A DNA stretch of 64,000 nucleotides from Scylla paramamosain (lineage: Eukaryota > Arthropoda > Malacostraca > Decapoda > Portunidae), in contig NC_087180.1 in assembly GCF_035594125.1 (NCBI RefSeq), positions 16,304,115 through 16,368,114 of the forward strand, written 5' to 3'. A program made the translations under genes and the position numbers. This document shows positions 16,498 through 29,677 of the stretch, piece after piece. Under the pieces are notes generated by a model, which was not told the origin of the DNA, did no database searches, and worked only from the letters and a program-made list of their open reading frames with translations. Each line of letters opens with the position of its first letter. The first letter of the stretch is position 1.

Positions 16498-16663
16498 GTA
16501 CCTCGCATGTGCCTGAATTGTTCCTACTGTTTTGAGTCCACCATTTTTGGCCCGCCCTTAGTTACAATAATCTTTCAGTGTTGCCATTGTGAATTCTCCG
16601 AGCGACGTTCCTTAAAAGGCTGTGAATTAAGCTTTCTTGCATGCTTTTTTCAGTGGAGTTATT

Positions 16664-16730
<67 letters not shown>

Positions 16731-16901
16731 GCTTCAGGGAGGAGAGGAAAGAGGGTGGATTAGAAGGAGGAAAGGGGAAAAGGGGAAAGAGAATTGAGAA
16801 AAGGAGGAAGATAAGGGTTTAAAAAAGGAAGGGAGGTAAAGAAGGAAGGAAGAGAAAGAGGATTGAGGTTTGGAAGGATAGACGATTTGAGTGAGGATTT
16901 C

Positions 16902-16993
<92 letters not shown>

Positions 16994-17131
16994 GTGGGGA
17001 AGGAATGGGTGGAATAATAAAACAAGGAAAGAAACAAAAAAAAAAAGATCAGTAAAGAATGAAACAGAAGGAAAGAACAGAAGAAAAAAATACTTACACA
17101 AAAATAAAACGCAACTCAAGAATTATTAATG

Positions 17132-17203
<72 letters not shown>
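16411..17203. repeat. (CT)n then three (GA)n arrays
   Basis: (CT)n 16411-16494; (GA)n 16667-16727, 16907-16992 and 17136-17203. The sequence between the GA arrays is purine-rich. CT and GA blocks are self-complementary across the region. Confidence 0.95.
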
Positions 17204-17206
<3 letters not shown>

Positions 17207-17368
17207 ATATTCAGTTATACGCCTATCTGTTCCGCTGTAATCTGGACACAATCCTGGCAGATCCCAATAAGGGTTTCCATCGTTTATTACGCTTTACTAC
17301 CTTGCTTCCCTTGCTTCTCTTGCCCTCTGCTGCACGTCTCAGGATTGGCGCGTGGCAATGCTTCCCAC

Positions 17369-17398
17369 ACACACAAACACACACACACACACACACAC
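17369..17398. repeat. Short (CA)n
   Basis: About 15 CA units with one interruption. Confidence 0.9.
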
Positions 17399-17449
17399 GG
17401 AGACACACCAGGCCCCAGAACACAATAAATACTTGTCTGTTTACATCAT

Positions 17450-17950
17450 AATCAAGGACTAATTGCCTCCCTTAGCAAGAGGACCACCAAGCATGTGAAC
17501 CAATTAAGTGTGTGATTAAGTTGTCTGGAAGTTAAGTAGCGGAATGAAGGACCTAAAGGAAAATGGCTTTCTTTGTGGAGTGAAATGACGGAAATTCCTT
17601 TGCTCTTAGTCACTGTGGCCATGATTTCCCAGTAGCGTTGATTTATGAGTTTAGGAATAATTAGTATGCGGGAGAAATTAACGTATGCAAATTAGTCCGG
17701 TTGATTTTCCCTTGCGTTCGAGTAAAGAGACTCGGATTCGGATGTTAAGTGGGTCTGAGGAAGGCAACATTTCACCACAGCTGCAGACACACTACAATGG
17801 CACCCACTTTGAGCACATTAGAGCGATCATTAACGCTACTCTCGTTTATCTCTGTGACCTTAATAACATCCTAAACTCTGTGGACATGACCCTCATTAAT
17901 ATTCCACCAGCCGCCCTCCCATTATTAATAGGACACACTTAATGATGAGC
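17450..17950. promoter_or_regulatory. Candidate cis-regulatory sequence, homeodomain/POU/E-box sites
   Basis: Non-repetitive sequence between two repeat-dense regions holds caattaagtg (NK2-like, about 17501), atgcaaattag (octamer-like, about 17684), several attaat/taatta cores and cagctg (about 17777). Motif presence alone is weak evidence. The argument is the clustering in one of the few simple-repeat-free stretches. Confidence 0.15.
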
Positions 17951-18084
17951 AGGCTTACTTTATGATACGCCGCGCCTCCCACCGTCGCCAGCTGTCCTTG
18001 TCTTGCCTCCTCCTCCTCCTCCTCCTCCTTCAACCATACCGGTGCCTCTCAGGTGGTCGTGTTTTGTCCTGTGTTTATGGCGGC

Positions 18085-19395
18085 CTCATGAACCCCAAGG
18101 ATAAATATCTCCCAGACCTGCCTTGGAACACTACGGCAAAGGTTGTCTCCAAGGAATTCTATTAAGGACCCGTAATGCAGCTGAATGATATTGTAAATGT
18201 TGTATATGTTAGTAAAAAAGCTAGTTCTTTATTATTTTATGAATTCCAGAGATATCTTTCTGATCTGCCTTGAGACTCTAACTGGCAAGGTTTGTCTTCA
18301 AGGAATTCTGTTGAGGCCCATAATGCAGACAGGTAAGATTGTAAATGTGTTCTTTATCGGTAAGAACTTTATTTTTATTTTTACTTTTTTATCTTTTTTA
18401 TCGCGTTATGAACTCCAGGAATGAATATCATGGACCAGCCTTGAAATTCTATAGGAAAGATGTCTCTAAGTTGTCTCAAAGGAGTTCTGTGTAAGATCAT
18501 TATGCAGCCAAATTAGATTGCAAGCGTGTTCTTTATTAATCAAAGTTGCTTTTTGGTCACTTTATGAATTCTGGTGAATAAAAGAAAAATACTGCGGGAA
18601 GGGTTGTCTTGAAGTTTTCTGTTTAAGATCCATTATGCGGCCAAATTAGATTGCAAATACATTTTTATCAATCAGGAAGCTGTTTGAAGGCCTTATGAAC
18701 TCCAGGAATAAATAAACTAAATTTTAATTCCTACAAAGAAAATATCTCGGAGGAATTATTCTGTTCAAACCCTGTAATGCAATTAGATAATGTTGCCAAT
18801 AGGTCCTTCAACAATCAGAGAGTTTGTCGTTTTGGTTTCTCATGAGTTCCACTGATCAATATCTTGCAGACTCGCCTCAAGACTCCACAGGGAACTCTTG
18901 TCTCGAAAGAAATACTGCTTAAGGCTCATAATGCTGATGAATTTGAATGCAGATACGTCCTTCTCCAGCAGATTATTTATGAATGCCAGGTATAATTATC
19001 ATTCTGGCTTGCCTCGAAACTCTACAGGGAACTGTTGTCTCGGAGGAAGAGTGTTTAAGTCTCATAATGCAGTTGATTTAATTCTGCAAAAGCGTCCTTC
19101 AGCAATCGCAGACTTTATGACTTTGAGGGATAAATATGTATCTTCCTGGCGTGCCTCAAGTCTCGACGGAGGAAATGTCACGAGAGTAATAACTGTTTAA
19201 GACTCGTGGTGCACTTTGAGGGAGATTGCAAACGTGTCCTTCAGCAATGACAGACTTCATGCAAGGTCTGAAATTTGCCGGTTTTTCGTCCCAAAATCCA
19301 CAAAATTCTATTTAAAACTCATAATGCACCTGAGTAAGAATGCAAATACGTCTCTCACGAATCAGAGATTTAATGAAAAGTCCAAATTTAGGTTC
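18085..19395. repeat. Large diverged tandem repeat, 9-10 copies of 114-169 bp
   Basis: Unit starts (ttatgaa.tccag-like) lie at 18085, 18236, 18405, 18561, 18691, 18841, 18976, 19113, 19255 and 19369. Each unit runs in the same order: start block, tgcctcgaaactctacagg-like block, ttgtctc.gaggaa, gtttaag.ctcataatgcag, gat.gcaaa, then gtccttcagcaatcagag. Copies at 18841-19255 are the most alike; those at 18561 and 18691 are the most worn. I see no conserved frame. Confidence 0.85.
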
Positions 19396-19829
19396 TCAGC
19401 TTAATTAAAGTTCACTGATCCTTTGAAGAAGCTTAAAATGGATAAGAACTCTTCCTGCACAATAACTTGAAAGGCTGTGTCAAAGGCCTGATTCAAGCAC
19501 AAGACATAAACACACATACTCACAAACACGGTGAAAGGAGCAAGTTCGTACAAACATATAACTCTCTCACGAGTAACACCGCGTCTGTAGGTCACGCAAT
19601 ACTTTTCCGCGCCATCCTGTTGGCTTACCTCAGAGGAGACCTGGTTCCTCAAGCCACTCGAAGTACTCAGCACAGCGCCAGAGAACCCCGTGCTTCACCT
19701 CGACCACGCAAATCAACGCATCTGAAGCACTATCTTACTCTTGCACAAACACCCACGTATGTAGAGCTGGAAGTAATAGTCCTACCCACCCATCTGTCTG
19801 CAGGAAAGGTGTAGGTGTGCATGGAGAGC

Positions 19830-20275
19830 TGTTAGGTCGTTAGGCGTCCTCGCTCACCAACATTTACACGTAAAAAGGAGGAAAGATGAGGTTAGCTGGT
19901 GGAGGAAAGTAAGAATGAGTATCTGGTGGGTGAGTCAGGCGCCTTCACTCACTAGCATTTATAGGTAAAAATGAAGAAAGATGAAGTTGGTACGTAGCCA
20001 CACATCCTTTTCCAAAAACTACAGATAAAAAGGAAGAAATATGAGTTTATCTGGTAAAGAATAATAAAAACTAACCAGTGAGTAACTGTTAGACACTTAG
20101 TCACCCGCATCCACTAACATTTATGGGCAAAAATAAAAGAAAGATGGGTTTGTCTAGTGGAGGAAAGTAAGAAAGTGAAAAGTGTTGGGTGGGCAGTCAG
20201 ACAACCACACATACTGAGGTTTATAGATAAAAAGAGGGAGAGATGAAGTTGTCTGGCTGAGGAGGGCAAGAACAC
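19830..20275. repeat. Diverged tandem repeat, about 5 copies of 68-100 bp
   Basis: The anchor catttataggtaaaaa.gaagaaagatgagtt recurs at about 19861, 19956, 20023, 20119 and 20219, with tggtggaggaaagtaagaa after several copies and gtcagg.gcc..cactcac before them. Confidence 0.7.
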
Positions 20276-20919
20276 GCGCATCCTACTGTATAATACTGGT
20301 TGGTGGTCCTGCTGAAGCCATTACCAGCGGGACAAGAACATTATTTGACCTCCTTCCTCCTTACAAAATTTTAGGAGAAAGGTTTAATATGTAAGATTTC
20401 ATGCCACTGTCGCTAGGTGGTATGAAAGGCACCTAACCGCACCTTGCATTTAGCACCGGCCTTATCTCGGGTGCTAGTGGGGCTTGTGCGCTGCCTGTAT
20501 GTTGTCTTAAGCTTGCATGAACCTGAGGATGGAAGGAAAGTGAAAGTGGTAGAAAAATTAACCATACACGTCTATCAATAGAAAAATGAGGAAGAGATGG
20601 TGTTTAACATGGCCCAGGAAGGGGAAAATAACAAACACACATATGTACGCACACGCACGCACGCATACACACACGAAGACTCGTACTTGCAACACAAGCA
20701 TCGAGTTTTAGCAGAATGAAGCCTCCGTCAGTTTTTCCTTGGCGTCTCTTGCTTCTCCATCTCCATCAGGGCGGTGCTCGTGTTCCACCGCCGTGTTGTT
20801 GCAGCAATGGTCCTCCTTTTTTACCCATCCCACGTGAGGTGCTTCGCTCCAATGGTATTTGCATTTCTTTCTTTATTGTGTCGTGTCCTTGACCAGCGTG
20901 CGTTTTTCTTCAGGGGAAA

Positions 20920-21075
20920 GTTGTCATTTCTCTGTGTAAGTATTTTTAGGTTTAGCTCTTTATTCTTTTGTTACTGTAAGTGTTTTGAGAGTTGTCATTT
21001 TTGGATAAGTATTTTTATGGTGAAGTCTTTATATTTTTGTTATTGTAAGTGCTTCGAGAGTTGTCCTTTTGATAT
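20920..21075. repeat. Tandem repeat, 2 good copies plus a remnant
   Basis: The blocks gagagttgtcatttttgg, aagtatttttatgg, tctttatatttttgtta and tgtaagtgcttcgagag repeat a diverged copy starting near 20920. The period is about 70 bp. Confidence 0.65.
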
Positions 21076-21659
21076 GTTTTTGGAATAGCTTTTATTTTTA
21101 TTTCCATTTCTTGTCATTTTCGTGCATATTTTAGAATTTGTCACTTTTCTGCTCATTTCAAAATTTTATGTTATTCAATTCAACTTTTTTTTTTTTTTTG
21201 AGGTTTCATTTCGTGCATTTCAAGACTGAATTCCCTTAGAAAAAAACAACATTTACTTCATTTATAACGTTTCACTGTGTTCATTATCAGGTGAATAATC
21301 TCTCAGGATAATGACTTAGTTGTAAAACACGCACATTTGTTGATAATCTTCTTCATTGTCTTTGTTAAGTCTCTCCTTAGCACCTGAAAACTTACTCGCC
21401 TCGTTTCCTTGCTTCCTTCCTCTCATCCCTTCACTAAGCCTTTGAACTCCCGCCATCCTTCTCACACAGGTGCATGAGTGTAAAGTTAATGTAATACTTG
21501 GTCGTGGAGGAAAACACTTCGCCACTTTGTATGAAAAATTAACAACGTGTGGTTGCCTCGAGTGGCCGCGATCCCGTTTTCTTTCTTGCAAGCAGCACCC
21601 AGCGGACTTCATACGTTTTATAAGTATTCACACTACGCATTTGTTCTGCTGCCGGGACA

Positions 21660-22060
21660 GTGTGCTTCCTTCAATATGTGTACCGCAAGTCGCCGTTGCT
21701 ATTGTCGTCTCCTCCCTCCTCTTTAATGTACTGTGTTTATATCTCCTGCCTCTGGAAATGTAACTGAAAAAAAGAGAGAGAAAATAAAGGTTTTGTTCTC
21801 CTGTTTCCTAGTATGTATTCGTTCTTCGTTGTGTGTATAAATACCAGTTGTCTGTTATGTTCTCCTTCCTCTCTCATAACTTGATTTATATCTTCTTTTT
21901 TATATAAGCTTTTTATATAAGCTGTAGAAATATAAGGAAATAAAAAAAAAGATTTCCTGTGTTTCCTAGCATGATGCTTTTTATCGAAGTGGTAGTTGTT
22001 GTGATGTTTTCCCTCCTCTGTAGTTGATTATATTTTTTAATTTCCATTCTAGAGAAAGAA
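21660..22060. repeat. Diverged tandem repeat, 2-3 copies of about 155 bp
   Basis: ctcctgtttcctagtatg (about 21798) matches tcctgtgtttcctagcatg (about 21955). Both are preceded by a taa..gaaataaa block, and both are followed by a ttgt...gtt.tc.ctcct block and then a ttgattatat block. Confidence 0.5.
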
Positions 22061-22733
22061 AAGCGTGGAACTAATATTTCGCTACCTTATCTAGTGATTT
22101 AGATTATTTTTCTTCACTTTGTCATAATTGTTCCTGTAAACTTCCGTTGCCTCTGACAGAATCAGTGGTGTCTTTTAGTACGGAGTTAGTAGGTCATAAT
22201 TGCTCCAGTGATTCTCTTGCCTCCTCCTTGAAAGATTTGCTCGCATCTTTTAGTGTCGTGTATGGAGGTTCACTAAGAAAAGGTTATTTGCCTTCATTAT
22301 AAGGTTGCTTTTAACGGAGGAGGTTTTCTTTCCCCTCTTTAATAATCCAATTCACATCTCTTAGCATTGGGCAAAAAAATATTGCGGAATATTAAAAATG
22401 TTTCCTTCTCGGTGTATTCTTCCCGCCAGCAGCGAGGAAGTCATTGGCGGTACCTCGGGCGCCAATTTAATGGAGGAGATAACTTGAGGAAAGGAAGGAA
22501 AAGTTCAGTTCTCGTGTTCAAAACATACATTTTTCTTGCTTTTCCTTTCCCTGTACGTCCATGTTTCTCCTTTCCAGGCGAATGTTGTTAGCGTAATAGG
22601 ACGCCAGAACATATATTTTTTTTGCCGTTTATTTTTCTTTCCACATATCCCAAGATACGTAGTGTTGTTGGGTAAGATTCAAAGAAGTGTTACGTTTTAT
22701 TTCCTACCGGGTATTTAACTGAGTGTAGGGGAT

Positions 22734-22920
22734 GAAGGTCGCTCGTAAGAATCAGCTTAAAATTCAAAGGCTGTAGGAATGAAAGAATTACCGGAGCCTG
22801 GCTATAGATCATAATGTTAGCAACAACACGTATGAAGGTTGCTCGTAAGGGTTGGGATCTTAACTCCAAAGGCTATGTGGATGAAAGAGTATGGATCGTA
22901 ATGTTAGCAGCAGCACGTGC
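22734..22920. repeat. Tandem duplication, 2 copies, period about 99 bp
   Basis: gaaggtcgctcgtaag (22734) repeats as gaaggttgctcgtaag (22833). aaaggctgtaggaatgaaag repeats as aaaggctatgtggatgaaag. ataatgttagcaacaacacg repeats as gtaatgttagcagcagcacg. Confidence 0.85.
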
Positions 22921-23134
22921 CCTGCTGGTGTTTGCTCACAGCTGAGACCCGACGCTGTGTAGGCTTGGCGCGAGGGATGATGGAGGCGTAGCGGCGAGAG
23001 ATGCTGATGCGGGTGAACGTAAACAAACAGGGTGAGAGGATTAGCACCGATAGAAGCCGATAGCAGGGGACACCTCACGTGCACCGCCACCATGCCCCAG
23101 CCTCGCTTCTCCGCTTCACCGTCCGTGTGTGTGG

Positions 23135-23136
<2 letters not shown>

Positions 23137-23199
<63 letters not shown>

Positions 23200-23349
23200 G
23201 CTGAACCATTACCTTAAAGTACTTGAATCCATTTAGATTTCATGGCTCTACGTCTTCTGCAAATGAAACTAAATGAAAATAACTCGGTCGCCTTAACATT
23301 CGTGACTTCACTGAGCATCTTAACGAAGAGGATAGAGAAAAAAGAGCGA

Positions 23350-23408
<59 letters not shown>
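23137..23408. repeat. Two (GA)n arrays
   Basis: (GA)n at 23137-23194 and 23351-23408, with about 155 bp of ordinary sequence between them. Confidence 0.95.
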
Positions 23409-23411
<3 letters not shown>

Positions 23412-24255
23412 ATGATAATTTGGTGTTATGTTAAAGTTGCGTGTTGTTTCTTTTAATACCATACTTTATTTTTTTCCCGCTTGTAAAGTTATATTAGAAT
23501 CAGTTTTCATAATTCCTTTTCGATATTAAAGTGATGATGAAGGTCGATGCTTATTTTGCGAAATACAACTACACACGATATTTTTTTTTCCATTTGGTAA
23601 TCCTCTTGAAACACGTACCTGGAATGGGGATAGAAATGTTTGTCGGTAAAAGGTTTAAATGGCTATTAAAGATTTTATATTATTTTACGAGAAAAAAAAA
23701 AAAAAACTTGCCTGTCTTTCTTTTCTTTTCACTGTGTTTGCGTCCATTCCAAATCATTAAGTGTTTAGTGTTTGGAAAAGTGACGGTAGAATTGATTACT
23801 TCCTGATGCACTGAGTAATTACAAACATATTTTTGTATCTGTACGTAATAGGAGGAAAAAAAAAAAGTAGAAACAACTTTATTTTCGTATATACAGTTAC
23901 ATTATCACATTAACTTAATTTCCGTGACATCAAGAAAGAGAAAAACGTATTTATGAGATATCGTGCCTTTGTACGTGTATGAATAAGGTAATAGTGTACC
24001 TGTAAGTTAATTAACAGTAGGGTGGTCGCTCCTATGAGATTACAAGTTTTATAGCATATTTTTTCTTACCTCACAAGTTTGTATCATTTATCAAAGCAGA
24101 AGAAACGTATTAGTGTTTCTGCCAGTGGACAACCTTTCTCTTCCCCGATAGACTTTCAAAGAGACGCCACTAATAACTTCATCAGTGTAGCTCATGTAAC
24201 TAAATTTGATTCATTATTATTATTTGATTCGTTATGAATGTGGGAGTGACGTTAT

Positions 24256-24256
<1 letters not shown>

Positions 24257-24290
<34 letters not shown>

Positions 24291-24436
24291 AATTTTGTAG
24301 TAGTAATAATAGTAAAAGTAATAATAATAACAATAACGATGTACATCAAAGGCTCTACATCGCCACATAAGCCACATAAAACACTAAGGAACATCTTTAT
24401 CGTTCGAGCACACCCACCCACACACACACACACACA

Positions 24437-24469
<33 letters not shown>
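24257..24469. repeat. (GT)n, then (CA)n plus (CT)n
   Basis: (GT)n 24257-24288; (CA)n 24420-24438 runs straight into (CT)n 24439-24469. Confidence 0.92.
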
Positions 24470-24473
<4 letters not shown>

Positions 24474-24750
24474 AGATAATGTCCTTTTCTGCAAACGAGA
24501 AAACGTAAAAACAAGGAAAGGAGAGTGAAGGATAGAGAGAAAGGAGTGAGATCGGGAGAGAGGAAGGGACACAAGAGGAACGGGTGTTGCTTGAGTGAAG
24601 GAAACCGTGAGCACAAAGGTTACATTAAAACCATCAGCGAGACGCAACACACCGAAGCTCACCCCTCCGAAAAACACATGTGTTAACGAGGTGTTTTGGG
24701 GAGAAGGAGGCGATAAGGGAGATCACGGTGGGTGGTAATGAGCAGACAGG

Positions 24751-24830
24751 AGGAGGAGGAGGAGGAGGTGGTGGTGGTGGTGGTGGTGGAGGAAGAGCAG
24801 GAGGAGCAGGAGGAGCAGGAATAGTATGCA
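24751..24830. repeat. (GGA)n-(GGT)n-(GGA)n triplet mosaic
   Basis: GGA, GGT and GGAGCA triplets follow one another; a Gly-rich pseudo-frame results. Confidence 0.85.
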
Positions 24831-24963
24831 GAAGTAAAGGAGGTGATTATTATTTGTTAATCTAATTCTGAACGCACGAGCTTTGTCTCAAGTTCTTGTG
24901 TGTTATTGTGGCTTGTATTTCGCTCTTGCCTTCGACGTTATTGCGGTGTCTGCTTCTCGTATA

Positions 24964-24964
<1 letters not shown>

Positions 24965-25044
<80 letters not shown>

Positions 25045-25140
25045 ATCCAATCTTCCCTCATTTCTCCAATATATACCAAAGAACAATAGATAGATGGATA
25101 GAGAATTAACCGCATGAACGCACGTATATATTCTCATACA

Positions 25141-25204
<64 letters not shown>
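24965..25204. repeat. Two (CT)n arrays with related flanks
   Basis: (CT)n 24965-25040 and 25142-25204. Both are followed by an ccaatcttccctcatttct / ccagttttccctcattctt block, then a gaa.aata.atag.. and a gtatata block. This looks like a duplicated unit carrying its array. Confidence 0.85.
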
Positions 25205-25207
<3 letters not shown>

Positions 25208-25539
25208 CTCTCCAGTTTTCCCTCATTCTTCAGAAGTCTCTTAAAAAGAAATAAATACGAAGATACGCGGAGGAATGAATGCCTGTATATATGTAAAGTC
25301 AAGTAGAGACATAGACACAGACACAGACAGATAGATACGTACTCCCGTCGATCCATTGAAATATGTATACATCTTCCCTTGCAGCAATTACATCGGAGGA
25401 GAATGGAATATGACTCTGCCGTACTAAGTCACATTCAGAACTCCCCTCGGTATTTAGCAAGGAGGATGCGGTGCTGAGCTAAATTACAGTCAACATTGTG
25501 TGCATAATTTTAGGGACCCGCGTGTGTGTTGTGTTCTGT

Positions 25540-25950
25540 GTGTGTGTGTGTGTGTGTGTGTAGCTTGTGGGGATCAAGGGAGGAGTGGTGAGGTTCAAAT
25601 TTGTCATGGTCCTTATTTAAGTGATATTCTCCTGTGTGTGTGTGTGTGTGTTTTATTCTGTTTATGTTTTTTGTTTTTTGTTTTTTTTCCTCTTATTTCG
25701 TTTCTTTTGTGCGTAAGGCTATTTTGTTTGCTTCTTTCTTTCCTCTTCTTTTCCTCTTTTCTTTCGCTGTCTTTCTTGTCTTTTTCTTTCTCTCCTTTGT
25801 TTGAATTCTTTCTTTCACTCTTTCATTTTTTCTCTTTCTTTCTTTTTCTGTCTTTCTTTTCTTTCTTTCTTTCCTTTCTTTTCCTTTCTTTCCACATTGT
25901 ATCTTTGTTTCTGTCTGTGTGTGCGTATGTGTCTATTGTTTCTCTCTCTC

Positions 25951-26025
<75 letters not shown>

Positions 26026-26166
26026 AGAAAGTTACACTAGTCGAGGCAACAGGATTATTTTCACTTAATCTCACACTGAAAAATAATGGCATGAAATTTA
26101 GCTTTGTTCTGATACAGTTGAAGCGTGGCAAGTCTTTCTTCGCTAGCATTATCTTTGGGTCGTGGA

Positions 26167-26245
<79 letters not shown>
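25540..26245. repeat. (GT)n arrays, CTTT-rich tract and two (CT)n arrays
   Basis: (GT)n at 25537-25561 and 25633-25651; a TTTCT-rich pyrimidine tract 25700-25900; (CT)n at 25956-26022 and 26171-26245. A 253-codon frame here is low complexity. Confidence 0.92.
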
Positions 26246-26248
<3 letters not shown>

Positions 26249-27086
26249 CACAGACTCTTAGATTACGTAAAACAGATAGATTTCTCACAATCGTTCATAT
26301 TTGCTCTTTGAAATCTGCTTCTTGATAACACGCTGGTTGAAAAGAAAATCCGTGTCCCTTTCCTGTGTCTTGGGTTTCTGTTCTGAATGCCAGTTGGTAC
26401 CGAATATGAAGACGTATTGTGTATATATAAAGTCTTACAGCAGATCACTAGCCCCTGGAGATGGAAAGGAGCAAAAGAAGGAAAGAAAGAGAGAAAAAAG
26501 GAGAGAGAAATGTTGATGGGAGCCGAAACGAGTTGGAAGAAAAATGGTGAGGTAGACTGGAAGGAGAGAAGAGAAAGAGAGAAGAAATAAAAAACGAATG
26601 TGAATAGGAGGCACAGGAAAGAATAGTGAAAAAGGAGACGGTCGGGACGGAAAAAAAAAAAAAAGGAAAGGAAAGAATCACGGGAAGAGGTAGATACTGA
26701 AACGAGTGGTAGAAATTGCAGAGGGAAAAAAAAAAGAGGATAGCGTAAAAAAAAAAAAAAAAAACGAAAATAGTGGTGAATGGCCACCCAAGGGAAGGCC
26801 GGAGTTGGAGAGAAAAGTGCAGCAATGAAGGGCAGTGTCGATGGAAAGTTGTTGATAGCGAGTATCACCCACGCGAGGGGAGATAACAGCCGCTGCAGCA
26901 TCACCTCCACTGCGTCGCTTTGAGCCTGGACGCTGAGATACAAGGTGGAGGAGTTACCGCGGCACACTCTGGCATCCCACGCTTTATCAGTACCGCGTCA
27001 TTACCGTGAGGTTGTCAGGCCAGTGCGAAATGTTATAATGGTCACAAGGATATTTTTGCCGGGAGACTTAGCTTGAATTTCCCATG

Positions 27087-27088
<2 letters not shown>

Positions 27089-27168
<80 letters not shown>
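27089..27168. repeat. (GA)n microsatellite
   Basis: About 40 AG units. Confidence 0.97.
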
Positions 27169-27170
<2 letters not shown>

Positions 27171-27559
27171 ATACAGATATAAACCACGAGCTTCGGAATG
27201 CTTGATGAATGTAAAATAGGTACATAATTTCAGGAACTTTACAGAGAAGATTAAAAATACGGATGAACGGTGAAGAACTATAATAATTGCAGTCATGTAG
27301 CTGGAGGGAATGATGATGATTTGTGCAGAGGGAACTGACGTGTTGTAATAATCTGCATTGAAGGTGTTAGCTGTATTAAAAATGATAGAGCTGTTATAAC
27401 TATCTCCTACTGTTGACACGAATGATTAGCGTAGGAGCGTTGTGTTTTTAGCGTAAATAGACGTCTGTGTAATTAGTGTACAGTCGCAGAGGTACGCGTA
27501 AAAGAGGAAAAACAACATACACGTTTTTGAAAGCGAATTCCTGACGTTTAGTCGTATTT

Positions 27560-27880
27560 CCAAAGGTGTATAAAGGTGCGCAGCTCGTCGACTTTACTCA
27601 CCTAGTAATAAAAAAAATGGATTCCCTTTCGCATGTATACGTTTCCACCATATATAGATAAAATTGAATTAACGCAAGGGCGCGAGGCGAGGCGGTATCA
27701 CGCCGTGCCACTCCCCTACCTGGTCCCACACGCGATGGATACGGCGGTGATAACCATAAATTCTTTTCGTCACACAACAAACAGAGGTGACCTGTTCCAG
27801 CCGGCCATGGGAAAAGGGAAAAAAGATACCCGCGTGCCTATAAAAACAGTAGGGCATATCACAGGCGAGCGCTCTTTCCC
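27560..27880 (+). promoter_or_regulatory. Two TATA-like boxes in a CpG-richer block
   Basis: TATAAAGG at 27569-27576 and TATAAAAA at 27839-27846. The region to about 28030 is CpG-richer than its flanks and holds several cacgtg-type E-boxes (27960, 28011). No supporting exon was recognised. Confidence 0.15.
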
Positions 27881-29619
27881 GTTATCCGAAGTGGCGTGTG
27901 TGTCTCTTTCACCCGAACTCTCACATGTCACTCCCTCGGGCACTGCCGCTGTCGCCCACCACGTGTAAACAAGGCGGAGTGTTTACAGCACGTGTGGGTT
28001 TTGCAGCACCACGTGGAATGGACTTCAGCGGTGTAGTAGGTAAACCGAAGGAATTTTATCTCGTTTCCGCCTTGTTTTAGGATTTACTGCAACGTGTGAA
28101 TGTTTACGAGTGTTTCTATTATTTCTTATCCACTGCGCGAAATGTACTTGAGTGTTATGGGAGTAGATACAGGAAGTTAATTATGTCTTCTTTACTCCTC
28201 GCGTCGGAGTTTAATTGAATATGTTTTTGTTTTTTACTTTTTGTTTTGGGTCACGTGGAACAGACTCGTACGTTGTTAATAATGTGTGTGCTTTGTTTGT
28301 GCCTTCCGGCAGAGATTACAGCGGTACGTGTCTGGGTAGTGTGTGTGTTTGTGTGTGTGTGTTATTCCTTAGATCTAGAGTGAGTGTGTTATTTTTTTAA
28401 TAATTTTTCACTTCATATTCTATCCTCGATCTTTTCGTTTCGTGTTGTGTTCTTTTCATCTCTTCCCGCTCGTCGCACGGTCCTCAGGTTTGCTTCCCCG
28501 TCTCCTCTTTGGCCTTTGTTTGTCACTCGTTATAGCAAACAGTCAAGTCCCACTCCTAAGAATAAAAGGAAACACTTGCTTAGGTCTTTAGAAACTCAAG
28601 GTGTTCTCACTGCTTTGTACCTCATCACTCTTTCCTCCCTTCCTTTCTTCCTTCCTACCTTCCTACCTTGTCTCCTTTCTTCACTCCCGTTCTCTCCATT
28701 TCTCTCCGTTCCTCTCTCTCCCTCTCCTCCTCCATTTCTGCCTGTCAGCTTCTCGCCTCATCCGTTTTCCTCACCTGCTTACTGTACCTTATACCTCACC
28801 CCATTTTTCTGTTAGCCCCACGCACTGTAACCAATGTCACCACACCACACCACCACAGCTCACCACAGCTCACCATCACACTACCTATAACACACGACCG
28901 TTTCACTGATTACAATATGTTTCAAGTATTTTTCACTCAATATACCGCACATTATCACACAATACCACACCGCAACACACACAACACGGTACACTTTTTT
29001 TCCTGGATCATGTTTAAATCCATTATCTGCTCACCGTATCACAATGTATCACCACTCGCACCGTATCTTATACTAACCACAAAAATATTGTAACCTCCCC
29101 TCCACTCACCACATCAATAACCACCACAATACCTCTACCACTCACGCCACTCACTACACCAAACTGCCCAATCACTCATATTTCCTTAACCACCACTATA
29201 ACTATTACCCTAACCGCACAATACTGCAACATCTCCACTCACCACATCTTAAACCATTACAGTACCTCAACCAGTATTCAAATCGCCTTAACTACCACTA
29301 TTCTAACCTCACCAGCAGTACGGCCGCTAGTTGGGGAACCGTCTGGCTGGCTGGAACAAGGGACGTCATATTCTTTGTGTAATTTCCTCTGAATTTTGGC
29401 TTTTACTCTCCGGTGGCAAAAAGGCGAAATCTGCAGGCGGGGACAAAATATAATTAGAAACGAAATCCAATAGCGATGCATTATTCAGAAGTTGATGAGG
29501 CTTACGCTGAGTATTTTGTGCAGAAACCCACGAGAGTGAGGGAGAGGGAGAGAGAGAGAAAGAGATTTGTCAATTTTTGAGACTTCTGGCATTTCTAGTT
29601 TAATTTTTCTCCTGTGTGT

Positions 29620-29625
<6 letters not shown>

Positions 29626-29675
<50 letters not shown>
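29626..29675. repeat. (CT)n microsatellite
   Basis: About 25 CT units, preceded 70 bp upstream by a short GA run (29540-29560). Confidence 0.95.

Positions 29676-29677
<2 letters not shown>

Larger units (their letters stand above)
22921..24860. other. No gene recognised outside arrays
   Basis: Mixed AT-rich sequence with poly-A at 23691-23706. The frame 23531-23806 is unremarkable. Confidence 0.55.
26246..29600. other. No gene recognised; A-rich, pyrimidine-rich and CA-rich stretches
   Basis: Purine-rich sequence with A runs at 26460-26765, pyrimidine-rich 28620-28760, and ACCAC/CACA-rich degenerate sequence 28820-29280. The latter looks like an old, scrambled short-period repeat. Confidence 0.5.

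Noticed and set aside
18085..19395. CRISPR-like reading of the regular array
   Set aside because: The repeats are diverged over their whole length with no constant repeat/unique spacer split, and the host is a eukaryote.
28820..29280. ACCAC/CACA-rich region as a separate satellite
   Set aside because: No stable period could be defined, so it was left as degenerate simple sequence.
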